Origin: Sarocladium kiliense
Taxonomy: Eukaryota; Ascomycota; Sordariomycetes; Hypocreales; Sarocladiaceae
Assembly: GCA_030734395.1 (NCBI GenBank)
Contig: JAUZTG010000038.1
Coordinates: forward strand, 1 to 10,593
Direction of reading: 5' to 3'
DNA length: 10,593 nt
Each line of letters begins with the position of its first letter. Position 1 is the first letter of the stretch. A program made the position numbers and the translations under genes. Under the pieces are notes generated by a model that did no database searches, had not been told where the DNA came from, and saw nothing but the letters and a program-made list of their open reading frames with translations. Shown here one piece after another: positions 8,190-10,593 of this stretch.

Positions 8190-9333
8190 TCACAAGACAC
8201 AAGAGTACTGAGATATCTCAGATGTTGGCTCCAGGGGACTTTGTGGCCGACTTGCATGATGGGTAGCCACTTGACGACTGAAGAGGAGGGTCGGCAAACT
8301 AGAGCAGGCTCGATGGCGCCTCGTGCAGGGTTGTGCGCCAAGAGGGCCTAGAACGCTACCGGGACGTGGTTCCATCTCGCCTTTGTGATCTTGTCGAACC
8401 TGGTGTGATCCTCGGCCCGACCACTTAGCAGAGGGGATGGCCTAGACGTTGCGTAGCAGGAAGGTGCTGTACTTACCTGAAGGTAGGCTGCAGCTCTGCT
8501 GAAGTGTGACAAGTTCTGATCGTCCGTCAGCCTGAGGTCGTTGGATCGGAGATCCAGATCGGCGTCAGGATCGCGGCCAGTGAGTGTCAGTCACATAGAC
8601 CATCATCGACACTACGCTTTAAAGGGTGCGTGCCCGTGGTCGGCCATGCCAGCGACTGGGAACTGAATCGACGCCATATACCGGTGACGGGCAGCTGTCG
8701 CAAGGGTTGCACCCAGGCCAGCTTGGAGTCGATTGAAGTGCTCCAGGTCGTGAGCCCCGCCTGTCCGCATCAAGTATCGATCGGACCGCCACTGCGCCTG
8801 TGAGATAAGACAGCCAGCAACGGATAGATGGAGGGTGGTCGTCTGGCGTTGGTCCTGCAGATGGCAGAGAAGCAGAGGCGGGGGCCAGAGCTGATGGGGG
8901 GAAGGGGGATACGGGATACCCTACTTGGACCAGTCTGCATACAAGGTGCTTGTGATGCGTCGCACAGAACTCTGACCTCCGATTCTGGATCTAACACACC
9001 AATGTGCCACCTCCTTTTACCTCAGAGGCGGATGCACGTTCTTAGGTCGGCCTTGCAAACGTGACTCTTGATATCAACTGAACCAGAAAATGGAGGTGTA
9101 GATCGCAGCTCCTGCGCCTTCTCCAGTTTAGCTACGCTGAAGTCTGCGCAACCTCCAAGGCACGCCACGCGCTGCATTGCGTTCTGCCATTCGCTTGACG
9201 CACAGGCAGATTAGGGGCCTCTAGGAAAGAGTCGGGGAGCTCTGGTAGCTGCGGCCGCGCCAGTGGAACGGACCGAAGCGTCCGACAGCTTCAGCTGAGT
9301 CCTAGGCCATCCCGGGAGTCCATTCAAGGCGTT
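8190..9333 (-). pseudogene. Unrecognised minus-strand gene, decayed or intron-bearing
   Basis: Long protein-like stretches follow one another on the minus strand. Frame one is open for 40 codons from 9333 to the TAA at 9213-9211 and for 62 codons from 9210 (containing GCADFSVAKLEKAQEL and VDIKSHVCKADLRT) to a TGA at 9024-9022. A second frame is open from 8920 to 8351 except for three stops packed into 8614-8591; it contains QAQWRSDRYLMRTGGAHDL, RLQAGLGATLATAARHRYM and QFPVAGMADHGH. A pyrimidine-rich acceptor ending CTGCAG precedes an exon at 8854. A donor GTAGTG at 8615 and acceptor CTCAG at 8532 would remove the stop cluster as an 84-nt, frame-preserving intron. A donor GTAAGT at 8476 with an acceptor at 8400 would join a last exon that ends at 8190. 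The 5' part still needs an explanation for its stops. I do not recognise the family. Confidence 0.35.
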
Positions 9334-9489
9334 CTAGACCACGAAGGCAACACCCTGGTATGATGATTGCTCCGTTTCTAATGTAGCAGAACGACCTAAT
9401 CGTAACATGCCGACCTTCTTGTAAACCGAACTAGCGGTAGTCTGGATTAAACACCCAGCGATTCGCTGTAATAGTAACGTTAGCTTCAA

Positions 9490-9743
9490 CTGCCTCGACC
9501 TGCAGTTAGTGATGAAGGCGCTATTCTTGTACGCGATCAAGGTGTTTCCATACATCTCGACAAAGCGGCCGAAGAAGGACGTGCGAGGGGAGAAAGTGAT
9601 GGAACCAACGGTCAACGACGGCTTCGTTTATACGCTCCGTAGACAAGCTCAGCGGCTCGGCTTCTCTTCGCCAAAGATCGAACAGAGGCTTGACACGAAG
9701 CAAGCTGTGTGCTGCAGGCAGTACTCCACATCCGATGTTCGAG
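9490..9743 (+). repeat. Right copy of the ~254-bp inverted repeat
   Basis: This copy aligns with the reverse complement of 925-1177 and is the less damaged one. A single frame passes through it: after a TAA at 9422-9424 the frame is open to the stop at 9836-9838. The repeat contributes LQLVMMKALFLYAIKVFPY, then DVRGEKVMEPTVNDGFVY and LRRQAQRLGFSSPKIEQRL. The opposite strand is also partly open across the segment (KHLDRVQ, NEAVVDRWFHHFLPSH), so the coding strand is not certain. I cannot assign a transposase or recombinase family. A loose resemblance to the LRR and LG-F motifs of DUF3435 tyrosine recombinases is not in the right order. Confidence 0.9.
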
Positions 9744-9839
9744 TCGCCTCGGCACGAAATGGAGATGTGGCAAAGCAGGGCTTCGTGCCTTTCTTCGCGT
9801 CTATAGCAATGCCTTCCTCCCCGCTCTGGGTTCTGTAAA

Positions 9840-10340
9840 CGGTCAAAAAGGTCTTACTCCTATATTCGTCTTGAAAGACTTCCTGAATGCCTTATTTGGA
9901 CCCGATGTCTTCGCAGACCACGCCTTCCTGGAAAATGCTGGGATCTCCGGGCTTGGCCTAAGTTCGATAGTCCATGAATCGGACCTTAACATGACAGACG
10001 TCACCCCAATGAGTGTTCCATCACACCACAGGGACGCCAAGATAGCGAGAAAGACAAACGGGGGGGTGGAAGGGTAAGTCCGGACTCAAGCCTCGCCAAG
10101 AGTGTAAGGACTAGATGTGCAGTTCTGAAAAGAGCAACGAGAACTCCAGCGCAACTAGAAGCAATGAAAGCCGCAGCAAGAGAAGAGGCAGCAGCACATG
10201 AGGCACCCACACAACAAACAGACCGTTCAACAGCCTCGATTAACGTTCCAATCTCTCCAGAGGTAGCGGGCCGAAACGTACCACTACGCTCTCCAGTTAG
10301 GCCTCCAAAGCTCAAATTGTCAAATGTCTCACTAAAATGA
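9840..10340 (+). pseudogene. Coding-like tail in two frames, unidentified
   Basis: In one frame the sequence reads NGQKGLTPIFVLKDFLNALF, GPDVFADHAFLENAGISGLG and on to a TAA at 10075-10077. In another frame a stretch of 116 codons is open from 9990 to the TGA at 10338-10340, with a basic part (QGRQDSEKDKRGG, RTRCAVLKRATRTPAQ) and an Ala/Glu helix (LEAMKAAAREEAAAHE). A run of seven G at 10060-10066 lies where the two frames would join if a one-base slip has occurred, and a GTAAGT at 10074 is an alternative splice donor. The stretch lies just outside the right repeat copy in the same direction and may be part of the same old element. No family is recognised. Confidence 0.25.
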
Positions 10341-10560
10341 AAGACACTCTTTAGGTGCCTAGAGGGTATAAGTAGCACGGGTGTAGATTTAATATCAACT
10401 GCCCAGGCCTATTACCTATGACTTCATCCGACTTGGGACAAGCGATCTGTACCCGTCATCCGGCCTAGAGTTATTCCGCAGCGGATAATGGCTTCCTAGC
10501 GTAGACGTTTGGTCTTTTTCGAGTCAGTATGCTGAATCATATCGCCGCCAAGCACCAAAA
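10341..10560. other. Region without a recognisable gene
   Basis: Frames are short on both strands. No motif, repeat or RNA gene is seen. Confidence 0.4.
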
Positions 10561-10575
10561 GGGGGGGGGGGGGGG
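10561..10575. repeat. Run of 15 G
   Basis: Fifteen consecutive G follow AAAA and precede TAACAAAAAT. Such a tract is rare in fungal DNA of this composition. Its length is likely to vary between copies and between sequencing reads, so the true number of G is uncertain. Confidence 0.9.
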
Positions 10576-10593
10576 TAACAAAAATCATATAGT

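Noticed and set aside
8511..8575. GATC-rich palindromic stretch as an operator or origin
   Set aside because: The GATC copies are irregularly spaced and fall in a coding-like minus-strand segment, so chance or codon usage explains them.
925..9743. Complete DNA transposon with its own transposase
   Set aside because: Inverted repeats are present, but no transposase is recognisable between them and no target-site duplication is seen at the outer ends.
9490..9838. Captain-type (DUF3435) tyrosine recombinase of a Starship element
   Set aside because: LRR and LG-F elements occur, but the order and the conserved R...H/R...Y catalytic spacing could not be found, and the frame ends early. A Starship call would be unsupported.

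Overview
The window looks like accessory, repeat-scarred DNA of a filamentous ascomycete fungus (Pezizomycotina). The reasons are very short introns (47-57 nt) with CTAAC/CTGAC-type branch sites in one gene, a fungal-type PD-(D/E)XK nuclease-like gene, a fragment of a fungal serine/threonine kinase family, and a broken Tad-like LINE retrotransposon end. Base composition is mixed, so this is not a strongly AT-converted (RIP-ed) desert. Most reading frames are short and broken. Only two genes look intact.

Layout. 1-924: no recognisable gene. 925-1177: left copy of an inverted repeat. 1331-1369: three imperfect 13-bp tandem units. 1369-2154: coding-like but broken plus-strand frames of unknown identity. 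2202-2618: minus-strand remnant with a damaged Cys-rich knuckle, perhaps retroelement gag-like. 2619-3250: nothing supported. 3251-3492: possible two-exon scrap. 3908-5271: intact five-exon TauD/TfdA-type Fe(II)/2-oxoglutarate dioxygenase. 5401-5694: kinase C-lobe remnant. 5925-7538 (minus): intact single-exon PD-(D/E)XK nuclease-like gene. About 7565-8050: LINE RNase H and 3'-end remnant, abutting the 5' end of the nuclease gene. 8190-9333 (minus): long coding-like stretches of an unrecognised gene, decayed or intron-bearing. 9490-9743: right copy of the inverted repeat. 9840-10340: coding-like tail in two frames. 10561-10575: run of 15 G.

The two copies of the ~254-bp repeat face away from each other and bracket 8.3 kb that holds both intact genes and the kinase remnant. 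This is the most striking large-scale structure. It may be a decayed composite element or a chance pair of TE fragments; no target-site duplication was seen. No pathway links the genes with confidence. The dioxygenase could be a lone secondary-metabolism gene. The nuclease-like gene belongs to a fungal family of unknown role that is common in accessory regions.
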